Below, piece after piece: positions 30,109 through 40,623 of a stretch of DNA of 64,000 nt. Both the position numbers and the translations under genes were made by a program. The notes beneath the pieces are model-generated. The model worked only from the letters and a program-made list of their open reading frames with translations, was not told where the DNA came from and made no database searches. Numbering within the stretch: the first letter of the stretch is position 1; each line of letters starts with the position of its first letter. Source of the DNA: Saccharomycopsis phalli (Eukaryota; Ascomycota; Saccharomycetes; Ascoideales; Saccharomycopsidaceae); the NCBI GenBank assembly GCA_020342235.1, contig CP073219.1, positions 620,001 through 684,000 of the forward strand. The letters run 5' to 3'.

Positions 30109-33100
30109 TTATTGACTTATTCTTTTTGATCTTTTGAACTCCTCGATTTCCTGCTTCAATGTTACGTCATCAATCACATCTTGCAATTTGAGAGGCACAC
30201 GATTGAATGGATCAGTTGAGTCGGACAATAAATGTGCCTTAATAGTAGATCTGTCAATTGAGACCTTCGAAGAAGGCAAAATGACAGGATCTACCATTAA
30301 TGTAAACATTAATGGATCCAAGTACTTTTCTGGAATGTCATCACCAAGTTCCATTTCCTCTTGCTCCTCCTGTAATCTAAATTGATCCGCTTCTTCTGCA
30401 AACGAAGTAAGTCTCTTGATCAAACCAGGATCCGCTTGACCGACCCTAGACAAGATCAGGGAGGCCGTGTAGAATAATTCCTTCTTGAAGGATCTTCCAT
30501 CCCTGGAAACAGCAACAACAAATTCCCTTTCCGGACTCAAGTTAACGTAGATACTACTAATATCAGCCAATAGCTTTCTAGGGTTAAACTTGAATTTCTC
30601 CGGATTCTTCACTTTTAACTCCCCATATTTAGGCCCCACCAATTGATTGAGGTTGTAATCCAACATACTGGCCAATCTGTCTACAAGTTCCGTTTTAATG
30701 AATGCTCTTGGAACCTCTTTGGTAAACAAATCAAACAACCCAATAGTTTTATTACTCAACCCAATAAATGACCTGGCCTGTCTTGAAGACGACATAAGTC
30801 GGCTGTTCAACTCTTCCGCAGTGACGCCTTCGAATTCCGGATTAATAGCGGTCTCCAAATCTTCTCTCTTGGTTCTAGATTCAATCTCTAATGACAACCG
30901 ATGGATTTTGGTCAATTCAGATAACGATTCATCAAGTAAATAAGTCGTATCATTCAACATTCTAGCCACAAATCGAATAAAAAAATCTTCTTGAAATTCA
31001 CTGTATTCTTTAAGTTGATTCCTGAAATGATTAAATTGCCACAATTTTTCAATTATCACCGAAATATGGAATCTACTATTGAATTTGTCGTAGAACTGAG
31101 ACGACGCACCAGTCTTCTCGACCGAAACATAAAAGTCTAACAACGAATAAAGAAGATGATCATGTACCAACTTGTTAGTTTGGAACGACGCAACCATAAA
31201 CCCAGGTGAATATTCATTTTCATTTGGAGATATAGATCCATAAAAGAGACATTCAACTAGTTTGGATTTAAGATGTGGGTTGCTTACCAATTCCTTGCAT
31301 CTTAGTAATACCACAGCAAAATTAATAATATAATTTAAGCGCTGCTCATTATTAGTAAGTGGATTATTCAAATACTTGATAATGTATGAGACATATCCGA
31401 CGATACTCTCAATCAAGTACTCAGGATAATATTTGAAAGGTACCGGTGCCACCTCACGAAGAGCTTCTGGCGAATCATCAGTAATCTCAACAAAAGGAAT
31501 TTTTAGTTGAGTATTTGGGAAATTATGCGAGGGATCAATGACTTTGGTTAAAAACACACTGCTGGACGAGATTACTTCAAATAAATCTAATTGAAATTCT
31601 TCATTCATAAAGAAGCAATGCAATGAATCTAATTCACACTGAGCAATATTTGTTTGCTCCTCACATTCTTTCTTTTGCAAATTCATCAAATGATGAATGA
31701 CAGCATTATTTTGGCTGCTGGTTGCTTCCTGTCTCTGCAAAATAGCATCCATTCTCTTTTTGAAATGATCTAACAAGTCTACTAGTTTCGTTTCAAGCAG
31801 ACTTAGGCCCCCAATTCCAAAGTGTAAATATGTAAGAGTTAAAAAGAAGCAATCCGAGATAAAGTTTGCAGGTTCGGTGCTCTTTCTTTCAGCAAAATAG
31901 CTGTCTGCTTCCTTTATAGTAGAGTTGATTCGAGTTTCTTCATTGATTTCTAGATGATTCTCTTTGCCAAAATAGTCAATATCAATCTTATCCAATTTCT
32001 TAAAATCAGATTTCAAAAACGGAATAGATAACTTAACCAAGATCAAGGCAATATTAACCACCAATCCATGAGAAGAAAGCTTCTTATAGTCTGGACGAGT
32101 GGCGAGTCTTAGATGATTTCTATTAATTATTTCACTGAAATACTTTAAAACATCCGATCTACAACGTGCCAGACCACGGATCAATTTATCAACAATAGGA
32201 AATAAGTAGGTATTGATCAATCTTTTATGTTCTCCTTGAACGGATCTTTGAATATCTCCAATTTGATACTTATTCTTATTCTCTTTCAACCGGTCAAACA
32301 ACTCAACAGACTGTCTGCCACCCAAAGGGGCCATTCCCAATATAGGTCCAAGCAAAGATTTGCTGTCAAAAACCGAACTGTTGGTCAGCTCTTGAGGGAA
32401 AAAATTGGAGATATTGGTAAATATCGCGGCTATCGATTTGTCATTCAACACAACTATATAGAAGTTCAAGATGGCCATGTATCTGCGATCGGTGATTTGT
32501 GTAACTTTTTCTCTCAATAGATAGTTTGATAATGCGGGAAACCAGATGTTTAATACCGTTTCCAACTCTTCTTGCATCTTAGCTTGGCTGAGAATAGACA
32601 TTAAGAAATCCGTAAAACTTACGTCACTTAATCGTTGAATTAGATCTTTCATGGATTTATCCAAAGAGCAGTTTTCAAAAGTTTCTGGCATTTCAAAGCA
32701 GATCACCCCGTAAGATGCGGCTAAACGGATGACTTCACTCAAAATATACTTCTGGTTAGCAAATAACTGTTCCTCTCCTGACTTCAAGTTTGTCTTTCTG
32801 AGAGAATATTTGGTATTAACTTTCCGTAAGCACTGGGTGGCGTTGTTCCAAATAGCATGTAGGTACTTTAAAGGTGATGGAGTACCAATCTCGGTGAGTC
32901 TTTCCAAGATTATTCTGTCAATAGCATCATTATTAACAAACAAGTCGTTGATTCCAGTCTGATTTCCGTCGCCTAGGCTAGAAATATCAGAATATATTGA
33001 TTCCATAAATACCTTCTCATTGTTCTCAATCAGTGGATCCCAATGGCAATTCAAAACCTCAGACACCTCTTGATTGATCCATTCACTAAGAATCGTGTCA

Positions 33101-33327
33101 TAATCAATCGGTTTAGCGATTCTAGATGCTTTTGTGACTTGTTTTTGAGCCATTGCCTCAGCCTCTTGCACATCCGTCACTATTGGAACAGGCTCTTCCA
33201 CTGGAATAGCCGGTTGAGGAACCGTCTCGGGTTTACCATCATTTGGATTAATGTTGTCAGAAGGCAAACTTTGTTGGTTCAATTTACTTAGTTTGGCCAA
33301 GCGCTTCGCTCTAATGTCATCCGCCAT
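30109..33327 (-). CDS. UFD2: Ufd2, U-box ubiquitin chain elongation factor (E4)
   Basis: A 1072-residue E4 enzyme that extends ubiquitin chains on Cdc48-bound substrates in the UFD and ERAD pathways. The C-terminal U-box, residues about 990-1065, reads EKYLDPLMFTLMVDPVILPS then SSKVSIDRSTIKAHLLSDST and FNRVPL. Before it lies the long helical Ufd2 core, with LKYFSEIINRNHLRLATRPD and ARMLNDTTYLLDESLSELTK as recognisable blocks. The N-terminal 80 residues are polar. The length is about 110 residues above S. cerevisiae Ufd2 (961), mostly at the N terminus. It is convergent with RPL35, with 64 bp between stops. Confidence 0.96.
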   Translation of the reverse strand: MADDIRAKRLAKLSKLNQQSLPSDNINPNDGKPETVPQPAIPVEEPVPIVTDVQEAEAMAQKQVTKASRIAKPIDYDTILSEWINQEVSEVLNCHWDPLIENNEKVFMESIYSDISSLGDGNQTGINDLFVNNDAIDRIILERLTEIGTPSPLKYLHAIWNNATQCLRKVNTKYSLRKTNLKSGEEQLFANQKYILSEVIRLAASYGVICFEMPETFENCSLDKSMKDLIQRLSDVSFTDFLMSILSQAKMQEELETVLNIWFPALSNYLLREKVTQITDRRYMAILNFYIVVLNDKSIAAIFTNISNFFPQELTNSSVFDSKSLLGPILGMAPLGGRQSVELFDRLKENKNKYQIGDIQRSVQGEHKRLINTYLFPIVDKLIRGLARCRSDVLKYFSEIINRNHLRLATRPDYKKLSSHGLVVNIALILVKLSIPFLKSDFKKLDKIDIDYFGKENHLEINEETRINSTIKEADSYFAERKSTEPANFISDCFFLTLTYLHFGIGGLSLLETKLVDLLDHFKKRMDAILQRQEATSSQNNAVIHHLMNLQKKECEEQTNIAQCELDSLHCFFMNEEFQLDLFEVISSSSVFLTKVIDPSHNFPNTQLKIPFVEITDDSPEALREVAPVPFKYYPEYLIESIVGYVSYIIKYLNNPLTNNEQRLNYIINFAVVLLRCKELVSNPHLKSKLVECLFYGSISPNENEYSPGFMVASFQTNKLVHDHLLYSLLDFYVSVEKTGASSQFYDKFNSRFHISVIIEKLWQFNHFRNQLKEYSEFQEDFFIRFVARMLNDTTYLLDESLSELTKIHRLSLEIESRTKREDLETAINPEFEGVTAEELNSRLMSSSRQARSFIGLSNKTIGLFDLFTKEVPRAFIKTELVDRLASMLDYNLNQLVGPKYGELKVKNPEKFKFNPRKLLADISSIYVNLSPEREFVVAVSRDGRSFKKELFYTASLILSRVGQADPGLIKRLTSFAEEADQFRLQEEQEEMELGDDIPEKYLDPLMFTLMVDPVILPSSKVSIDRSTIKAHLLSDSTDPFNRVPLKLQDVIDDVTLKQEIEEFKRSKRISQ

Positions 33328-33530
33328 ATCAGATCACTCTACTCCAACTAGTCTTCCTCCTTTAGAAAGCAGAGTATTACTCTGTGGATTGGGATACCCG
33401 GACATACGATCAGTGCATGCATCTTGGCCATGAACCATTATCAATACAAGAGATGGTAGTAATCAATTATATTCTACTTTTAATAGAAATTGCGCACCAA
33501 AGTGATTACTTGCACGCATATTAACCTCCA

Positions 33531-35063
33531 TTAGTCCACGCCAATATCGCTATTTATGATTTCATTAACATTCTCCTTGTCAACCGACAAGTTATTCAGC
33601 AACTTATCTAAGCTCTGCGGTATTTCAGAGTCTTCATTGTCTTCTAAAATAGTGGGCTTTTCATCGAACCGTATGCTCTTTCTTCTGTTTTTTACTATCG
33701 CTTCCTCGTTTGCAGCTTTCACACCAGAGGCCACAACGGTTTGGACCTCGGGAATCGAAGTTGTGTTAGAAAAAGTATCATTCAAGTAAAGTGATCCATT
33801 GCTTAGAGTCAGCGTCTGCTCCGTCTTGGAAATATGTACTAATTCTGCAGTCCTAAGCCAACGTCTTCTTCTGGTGTATTTTCCAAACGAATCCTCCGAT
33901 GTTGGCCGTTTCCAGGTATTGTCGTAATAAACATATCCATCATCAGAAGCAGGATCAACTTTAGTAGCCCTCTTTGGATTTTTGAGGGTGAGCGCCCCAT
34001 CATTTGTAAGATCGAGCCTCCAGTTACTATCGACCCAACGCCATACTAAATCCTCTCCATCCTCGGTATAATCAGGAAGCTTGAAATCATCTGGAGGCGG
34101 CGATTCATTCAAGAACTCATCTGTCCAAGGTGCACGCTCGTAGTTTAGTAAGTTGAAAGTCCAGCCAATCCCCAACCATTTCCGCTGGTTCTCATAGATA
34201 ACATAGGTAAATCGAATTGGCTTTCCATTATTAGAATGCGACAAAGTATGGATATTATTCGTCTGCTTGACTTTGGCGATGACGTTTGAAAAAAGCCCAG
34301 ACGGTGAAGTCTTGTTGAAGTTCAAACCAGTAGCGTAAAAGCACAACAAACGAAACGTCTTTGATTTCCAAAGGATTCGTCGAGTCACCCTAGAGTACAC
34401 TGAATGATATGTCAAAAAGTTTGTAACAGCAAGTAGAAGTAGCGTTTTCGAACTGAGGATGAACAAAGTGCATACAACATAAAACGGCGAAAGAAATATG
34501 ATCGTAAGTAGCAATCTCTTTAAATCATACTTTGTCAAGTTCAATGTGGTTATAGGGGTCAATAGCAAGTCTGCCTTTATGGATACCTTGGTGAGCACTT
34601 GGACAATATCATCAAGTGTGGGCTTCTTCTCCTGCTCATTTCGTACCCTTTTGATGAGAAGAAAGTACAAAAACAAGCCTAGTACCGCAAATATATGCCC
34701 GAGGAACGTAATGATAAATTCCCAGTATAGAATAAATGTAATGATCGATCCTGCAACTGTCAAGTTCAAGTATTTGTCGTCATTGGTCCAAGTGAGAATC
34801 CCCAAACAATAGTCGGCCATCAAAAGATACGGATATGACCGTATTAGAGCCTTTGAGACTGTCGGTGGAGTGGTTGCTAATAAAGGCGATGACTTTGTCT
34901 CCTTGTCAAAAATATAGTCGCTCGGCGAGGAATAAAGAGAGGCAAATCCCGCCTTTGTTGTCAGTGAATCAGGCTCTGCATCCTGAATTTTATGTTTCAG
35001 GGACAGGCTTATTCCAGATAAAGGTCGATCTTTTGATTTTGACGAACCTTCTGCTGCCGTCAT
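33531..35063 (-). CDS. Pex30/31/32-family peroxisomal ER membrane protein with dysferlin domain
   Basis: A 510-residue membrane protein of the Pex28-Pex32 group that shapes ER subdomains and controls peroxisome number. The membrane region (about residues 75-235) has SIITFILYWEFIITFLGHIF, AVLGLFLYFLL and LLLTIIFLSPFYVVCTLFIL. The dysferlin module follows, with a DysFN-like ENQRKWLGIGWTFNLLNYER and a DysFC-like DDGYVYYDNTWKRPT then RRRRWLRTAELV. The C-terminal 90 residues are acidic and polar. The family is clear; which paralogue is not. It shares a 112-bp divergent promoter with the CWC24-like gene. Confidence 0.85.
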   Translation of the reverse strand: MTAAEGSSKSKDRPLSGISLSLKHKIQDAEPDSLTTKAGFASLYSSPSDYIFDKETKSSPLLATTPPTVSKALIRSYPYLLMADYCLGILTWTNDDKYLNLTVAGSIITFILYWEFIITFLGHIFAVLGLFLYFLLIKRVRNEQEKKPTLDDIVQVLTKVSIKADLLLTPITTLNLTKYDLKRLLLTIIFLSPFYVVCTLFILSSKTLLLLAVTNFLTYHSVYSRVTRRILWKSKTFRLLCFYATGLNFNKTSPSGLFSNVIAKVKQTNNIHTLSHSNNGKPIRFTYVIYENQRKWLGIGWTFNLLNYERAPWTDEFLNESPPPDDFKLPDYTEDGEDLVWRWVDSNWRLDLTNDGALTLKNPKRATKVDPASDDGYVYYDNTWKRPTSEDSFGKYTRRRRWLRTAELVHISKTEQTLTLSNGSLYLNDTFSNTTSIPEVQTVVASGVKAANEEAIVKNRRKSIRFDEKPTILEDNEDSEIPQSLDKLLNNLSVDKENVNEIINSDIGVD

Positions 35064-35175
35064 TATGTGGATATAAGGAGTATAGTGATGATCATGTCAC
35101 GAGAATCCCATTGAAATTACAGGGCTCGTAACGTGCAGGTACTTTAGGTTTTGGTGAATCCGGAGATGAAGGCAA

Positions 35176-35835
35176 ATGTTCAAGAAGCGAAACGTAAAGA
35201 AGAAACACAAAGGTTTGGATAATATAAATGGGCTAGCTGGTGCAAATGACCATGATGAGTCTAAAATAGTAACAATCAACGATTCCAATAAAGAATCGGA
35301 GACAGTTACGCAGTCTGTTGGTGAACCAAAACTAGATACAGAGAACTTAAAACAATTGTCTAATTCCTCGGCCTTGGAGGCAGTAAAAGAAGATCGATTG
35401 GCATCTGAGTTTATTACCGAGCAAAAGACCAAGAATTTAGCAGAAGTCGAAAGCGTTGTGGATTCTTTGGATACGCCCAATTACAATGGAACTACGGGGT
35501 ATGCCAAGTTCGTTAAAAGCAAAGAGGGGCACAAAACAAACATTAGTAAGTCAGGGCCAATGAAAACTGCCGCCAATGTTAAGACCACAACTGTGATTGA
35601 TTTTCAGCCCGACATCTGTAAAGACTTTCAGCAGCATGGCTACTGTGGATATGGAGATACATGTAAATTTTTACATGTGAGAGATGAGTTTAAAAAAAAA
35701 ACAGTAGATAAGCTGTGGGAAAAGTACCAGAATCTTAATAAAGTATCAAAGCCGTCAACCACAAGCGAAGTAGCTAGAAGTCGAGCCAATGTCAAGAACT
35801 CGGCCAAAAAAGCCATTATTCAAAAGCTAATATAA
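35176..35835 (+). CDS. CWC24: Cwc24-like splicing factor lacking the RING domain
   Basis: A 219-residue protein starting MFKKRNVKKKHKG, the typical Cwc24/RNF113 start. It carries the diagnostic block GPMKTAANVKTTTVIDFQPD followed by a CCCH zinc finger (CKDFQQHGYCGYGDTCKFLH, about residues 149-168). Cwc24 binds the pre-mRNA 5' splice site in the B-act spliceosome through this region. In S. cerevisiae and humans a RING finger follows. Here the finger is followed only by about 50 basic, Ser-rich residues ending KKAIIQKLI, and no RING cysteines occur before the stop or in the 89 bp to the RPL38 stop. The N-terminal 110 residues are acidic and disordered. Confidence 0.85.
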   Translation: MFKKRNVKKKHKGLDNINGLAGANDHDESKIVTINDSNKESETVTQSVGEPKLDTENLKQLSNSSALEAVKEDRLASEFITEQKTKNLAEVESVVDSLDTPNYNGTTGYAKFVKSKEGHKTNISKSGPMKTAANVKTTTVIDFQPDICKDFQQHGYCGYGDTCKFLHVRDEFKKKTVDKLWEKYQNLNKVSKPSTTSEVARSRANVKNSAKKAIIQKLI

Positions 35836-35924
35836 AGATTAGACACAAATCATTCAATGCACCGCGTACAACACCTTACTTAATTTGTGTCAGATTATAT
35901 TCATTACCTATACAAATATACCAC

Positions 35925-36218
35925 TTAAGCAATAGTTTCGACCTTCAAACTTGGAGACAAAGATTGTTGCAATTTGGATGCTCTCTCAGCATCGTTGATC
36001 ACTATGGTGTACAAGTTCTTGGCTCCTCTAATCTTGAATTTGGTTTCCTTATATTTTTTACCGTTGGCATTTATTTTGTCGTTGGTCTTGACGGTCACTT
36101 GGGTAACGTCCTTTCTTCTTGACAATTCGACGAATTCCTTAATGTCCTTAATTTCTTTCTAATAAGAGTTAATATATATTTCTTTGGATCCGTTCTCAAA
36201 GCATATACTTACAGCCAT
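35925..36218 (-). CDS. RPL38: 60S ribosomal protein L38 (eL38), spliced
   Basis: Exon 1 is 36213-36218 (ATG GCT) and exon 2 is 35925-36158, giving 79 residues that begin MAKEIKDIKEFVELSRRKDV. The 54-nt intron has donor GTAAGT, branch TATTAAC and acceptor TTATTAG. KFKIRGAKNLYTIVINDAER and the end PSLKVETIA fit eL38. The first exon holds only two codons, so a purely ATG-based caller would miss the N terminus. The gene is divergent from RBS1, and a CACGTG site lies 315 bp upstream. Confidence 0.95.
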
Positions 36219-36659
36219 GTTGAGTATTAGGTAACAACCAAGTCTATATGAAATATTTTTTTGCAGTAGGGCTAATGCTTACCTGAAAATTTTGGTTGTG
36301 TGCCCGCGATTTCACTGTCACAGTAGACTATAATTCATGTGCATATTGATAGGGTAGAAAATCCGTTTTTCACGGGTCGTGTGTAGCACGATTTGCACAA
36401 CACAAGACAGCAGATTTCTGAATCCAAGAATCTGACAAAGTACTTAAATATAAATATTCTATTTTAGGCCGTTGTAATTTTCTGTTCCTGCTGTTTCTCC
36501 CCATGAATGAGAGGTATCAGTACCAGATAAGTCACGTGATGTCGACGCGAGCCATCTATTCATGAGATGGTTTATTGTTGACTGACTCGGCTATTATTCC
36601 CGTAGTATGATAAATATCACGATATAATATCCTAGAATAGAGGTAGAGTGTATCAAATA
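36219..36659. other. Divergent promoter region RPL38/RBS1
   Basis: A 441-bp stretch with GTCACGTGAT around 36531-36540. No gene is seen. Confidence 0.55.
36533..36538. promoter_or_regulatory. CACGTG (Cbf1-type) site between RPL38 and RBS1
   Basis: CACGTG within GTCACGTGAT, a full-length Cbf1-type site. It lies 315 bp before RPL38 and 122 bp before RBS1, so it could serve either. Confidence 0.45.
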
Positions 36660-37908
36660 ATGAGTAACACTAAAGAAGATAATCGAGATAACCATTTGGA
36701 ACCGAGTCTCAAGGTGCTAGCCGAAGAGTACAATATCTCCTCCAGTCTAGTACAGGCACTCTTCCAGCGGCGAGATCGGCCGTTTGTATTGAAACTTGAG
36801 AATATATTATTGGATTTTATTGACTCGAATATGTGAGTAGCTTTAAGTGGGCGTAATTGATCATCTACTAACATCCAGAAACTCCTACATGTTGAATCCA
36901 ATGAACTCATACTGTAGGTTGTTGGTCCACCAGATTGCAGAGTATCATGGTCTACGACACATATTATCCAACGACGGAATGTCTGTGGTGGTGTTCAAGT
37001 CATTTACTCCGCCAAATCAGTTAAACATCGGGGAAGCGACTGAGGACGCCAAGGACAGGCCGGGAAAAAACAAGACAGGTTTGAAAGCAAAGGAAGCCGA
37101 TGAGGTGAAAAAAGTCAAGAAGTTGGCAGACATACAGGGTATCATATCGGATAATAAATATAATGGACAGAATAGAGGCGGAGGGTATCAAAATAACTGG
37201 TCCTATGCCCAGTATAACAGCCCCATGTACATGTCTAATTTCACTCCTATGTATGGGGGAAATTTTTATTCAGGCTATAATGTGAATGAACCTGAGACTT
37301 GTGCTGGGGTGAATAATGGGGAAAACGGTACACCAGAAGTTACAGTAACGCGGAACGTGAAGTTGATGAAGCGGACTCAGCTGAAGCAGGAAAGTGGTAA
37401 TGAAGAAACAGACGAGAGTGTGACGAAAAAGTTGGAAGATGTGCATATCAGTGATCCATATGATGAATCTGGGTTGGAGAGCCTGAGAGCTTCTAGGGAA
37501 GCACTTTACATGATGACCAAAGAAAAAATATACAGCGAAGATCAGGAAGAGGACGAAGAAGGTGACCAGGGAAACGATCAGGAAAAGCAAGACGATCAGC
37601 ATGAGGATGCTCTGGAAGGACATTATCAGGACTTTGGAGATCAAGGTCCTGTCAATTTCCAATATGGACAGTATCCCGTTTACCCTCTATATAACCAACT
37701 CAACCAGCCCTACTTCCCCGGCCCAGTTACCATGGTTCCACTTGGGTTTTCACCAATGTATCCAATGCCACCGGGATTCCCGCAGCCAGGAACGTATCCA
37801 GTGCCTTACTATGGGATGCCAAACAACTACGTGCCAGTACAAGGCCAGTACCAGGGAAGACGAAATAGAAAGCATAAGAAAGGATACAAGAACAAGAATG
37901 ACGAGTAA
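36660..37908 (+). CDS. RBS1: Rbs1-like R3H/SUZ-domain RNA-binding protein (spliced)
   Basis: Exons 36660-36832 and 36879-37908 encode 400 residues. The 46-nt intron has donor GTGAGT, a perfect CTACTAAC branch point and acceptor CCAG. The joined sequence crosses into the R3H domain (SYCRLLVHQIAEYHGLRHIL: R-x3-H), with a SUZ-like RNVKLMKRTQ block near residue 215. The rest is Asn/Gly/Tyr-rich, acidic, then Pro/Met/Tyr-rich, ending in a basic RRNRKHKKGYKNKND. S. cerevisiae Rbs1 binds mRNA and promotes RNA polymerase III assembly. Without splicing, exon 1 would stop after 57 codons. Confidence 0.87.
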
Positions 37909-38224
37909 TAAACAACATTTTGGCAATAAAGCATACTCCACGTGGATACAGTGTGGGTTTATAATTGTATGGTTACGATTACTTTTGTATTGACATGCCA
38001 AGTTGCGCTACTCCAGATTATGCCAAGTTTCACTGCTCCAGGTTGGCATTATCAAGTATGACAAATACACGTGACTACATGAATGTTGAACAAGCCATAC
38101 AGATGATAATTAATGCGATGATAATTTGTGATAGGTTCTATTTTGAATTGAAGAAAAAAATAAATAAATAAATCTAAGGCATGTCTAAATTAAAGAGAGA
38201 GAAAAATAATGCTGATGCTATTTC
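37909..38224. other. Convergent intergenic region with a 25-bp tandem pair
   Basis: A 316-bp gap. It contains a 25-bp imperfect tandem duplication at 37995-38044 (ATGCCAAGTT plus a CTCCAG half). No gene is seen. Confidence 0.6.
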
Positions 38225-39244
38225 TTAGCATTGATAAATGTCCAAGCGATAGTACTGATCTCTAAACTGGCCTGTCTGCATAGGAGGCTTGCGGTTTGAA
38301 TCTCTGAAATCCACATAGTTATAAGTATCTTGAACCGAGTTATACGCATACTTTTTTGACATATTGTCAGAAGGTTTGATGTTTGTGTTTGATGTTTGAA
38401 TGTAGTCATCCAAGTGAGTGATTGTAGTCTCGAGTTTAATCGGAGCATGGACAATAGGCGAGCAGTCGGATACCGAACTGGCCTCACTATATGCAGACGA
38501 TGGACTAACTCTTGAACTGTTGGTCGATGTAGTTGATTCAGCAGGACTTGAATAGGTGCTGGCAGAAGCTGCCTTTTGTGGAGTTTGTGGAGTGGCTTGC
38601 TCGGATTGCTGGTATGCGGCATTAAATTTGGCGTTGAAATCGTCAATATAGTTCTTGAATGGAATAAGTTTGCTTTGCAACTTGTCCTGGAAGGCTCTAA
38701 GCTTAAGAAGGTTAAAGTTGAGTACCAAAGGCTGGTGTCTCAACACCACGTTCAACATTATCAACTCCAAGTCGTTGATCTTCTGGATAGGAATCTTGGT
38801 GAGCCGAGACCAGTACTTGGACTTCATGGCAAAATCGTTGTTCAGCTTGTTTGCAATCATAAGGCAAACAACAAAGTTGAGAAACAAATTGTCCTCCTTG
38901 GTCTTGTAGAAGGTTGGGTATTCGTCAGTGTCAGAATTTGCATGAAGCGCGCTGTATTCCTTGACCATGTCAAGGTAGTGCATAGCACACATGACAATGA
39001 AGCTAGGAAATCTCAATCGCGACAAGATCTTTTTGATTTTGATCAAGAACTGGGTGCGAAGTCTGTTCAACTCAAACTCGTCCAATTCCCCGCGTGAGTT
39101 TACCTGCAAATCAAACCAGGAACTGAGGCAGTATAATCCAACATAATTGCCATTGAGAACCCGATTATAGTCGTTGTCACTATCGTTTATTTTCTCAATC
39201 AAACTTTCTCGAAGCTGACTTTGCGAAACGGTTAAAGATCTCAT
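38225..39244 (-). CDS. Pho85-type cyclin, Clg1-like
   Basis: A 339-residue protein with a divergent cyclin box at about residues 50-190: FPSFIVMCAMHYLDMVKEYS, NLFLNFVVCLMIANKLNNDF, YWSRLTKIPIQKINDLELIM and LNVVLRHQPLVLNFNLLKLR. The arrangement with tolerance of insertions fits the PCL/CLG1 family that activates the Pho85 CDK. The C-terminal 125 residues are a Ser/Thr/Gln-rich disordered tail with several S/T-P sites (TPQTPQ, SSPAE, VSPSS). S. cerevisiae Clg1 links Pho85 to life-span and autophagy control. The specific orthologue is not certain. Confidence 0.72.
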   Translation of the reverse strand: MRSLTVSQSQLRESLIEKINDSDNDYNRVLNGNYVGLYCLSSWFDLQVNSRGELDEFELNRLRTQFLIKIKKILSRLRFPSFIVMCAMHYLDMVKEYSALHANSDTDEYPTFYKTKEDNLFLNFVVCLMIANKLNNDFAMKSKYWSRLTKIPIQKINDLELIMLNVVLRHQPLVLNFNLLKLRAFQDKLQSKLIPFKNYIDDFNAKFNAAYQQSEQATPQTPQKAASASTYSSPAESTTSTNSSRVSPSSAYSEASSVSDCSPIVHAPIKLETTITHLDDYIQTSNTNIKPSDNMSKKYAYNSVQDTYNYVDFRDSNRKPPMQTGQFRDQYYRLDIYQC

Positions 39245-39732
39245 TTTCTGAACTCAAGGTGTTTAGCCAGAAACGATGCGGATGTTAGTGTTATATATAG
39301 CATGTTTCCGCCATCCAGGAACCCGTGGTTGACATACCCAAGACATCGTCGAAGGTAACGCCATACGTAAAGAAACTGTCTGTGGTAATAGACTGCTTTT
39401 GCAGGACAGGCTTCAATTAACAATCAGTACCCCAAACCAGTGGTTTAAGAACCTGCAGGGGAATGCAAGAAATTACCACAACCTTCTCGGCTAGACTTTG
39501 TGAGGCTGAAAGCTTTAAACCCTGTGTGAACAAAAAAAAAAGAGGTGCAATAGCCCAATTGACAAAATTCCAGCTTGGATTTTCTTTTGCCATGTATGGA
39601 TCTTTATTTTCTTGGTGCAATTATACTGTAACCACCTGTCTCATGTTTCTTGATGCATAGTCACGTGGTGTTGTTCCCAAGATCAAGTAATACGGTTATT
39701 CTGTTTCTGATACTCACATATTGAGGCATCCA
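39245..39732. other. Divergent intergenic region cyclin / EVE gene
   Basis: A 488-bp stretch with CACGTG at 39662-39667 and a 10-A run near 39532. No gene is seen. Confidence 0.5.
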
Positions 39733-40410
39733 ATGAGTAGAAACGCAAGAACTAATATTAGCCGTGTGTCGAAAGCAAAGAAACCTGGACCCGGTCGATC
39801 GCCTAAGGCAACACTTGTGAAAGTTGCACCTAAACCTAATAAGTATCCAGCGGATGCAAATGGATGTCACTACTGGCTAATCAAACTGGAACCCGTAAGC
39901 CGAATTGATAAGAGCACGGGCCAGGATGTCAAGTTTTCTCTTAGGGACTTGCTAGATGTGGACAAGGAGCCATGGGATGGCGTCAGAAATTTCGAGGCCC
40001 GAAATAATTTAGTTACCATGGCCAAGAATGACAAATGTCTATTTTACCATTCCAATTGCCAGACTCCGGGAATAGTTGGTATTGCCAAGGTTGTAGGATT
40101 GGCGTATCCGGACAAGACGCAATTTGATCCATCACATCGATATTACGACAGCAAGTCTACGGTTGAGAGTCCCAAGTGGTGGTGCCCTGATGTAGCATTC
40201 CAGCGGAGGTTTCGTAGGAAAGTGACATTGGAAGAAATTAAGACAGACAGTGCGCTAGCAGACTTTATGTTAGTCACACGAGGGAGACTCAGTGTTATAC
40301 CGGTTAGCACAGAACACTATAAACATATTCTAGACATGGAAAATCATGGTAACACAGAGAATGACATTGACTGTGACATTCCAGAAAAATATGTAACAAC
40401 CAAGGAATAG
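39733..40410 (+). CDS. EVE-domain (THYN1-like, PUA-related) protein
   Basis: A 225-residue protein with a basic N-terminal tail (SKAKKPGPGRSPKATLVKVA) followed by an EVE domain. Its landmarks are HYWLIKLEPVSRID, EPWDGVRNFEARNNLVTMAK, DKCLFYHSNCQTPGIVGIAK, YPDKTQFDPSHRYYDSKSTV and PKWWCPDVAFQRRF. The EVE fold is related to PUA and YTH and is thought to bind modified bases; the human homologue THYN1 has been linked to modified-cytosine binding. The ATG at 39733 is the first in frame. S. cerevisiae has no well-known THYN1 orthologue. The basic tail suggests nuclear location. Confidence 0.85.
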   Translation: MSRNARTNISRVSKAKKPGPGRSPKATLVKVAPKPNKYPADANGCHYWLIKLEPVSRIDKSTGQDVKFSLRDLLDVDKEPWDGVRNFEARNNLVTMAKNDKCLFYHSNCQTPGIVGIAKVVGLAYPDKTQFDPSHRYYDSKSTVESPKWWCPDVAFQRRFRRKVTLEEIKTDSALADFMLVTRGRLSVIPVSTEHYKHILDMENHGNTENDIDCDIPEKYVTTKE

Positions 40411-40623
40411 AATATTTACTGTCACTGGATGTACCATGATTTATTTCCGCCCCGCTTTATTACCGTTAACTATTCCTAACAACGTCTTCACAAGAATCTC
40501 TGTAAGTACTCACAGTAATTAAGCTTACCTGCATAACTATACCATGAGCCCTGTCCTTTCTACTTGGTGCTCTTGGATGAAACATTTGTCCGCCACTTAC
40601 AGTAGACGACGACTTCAATTACA

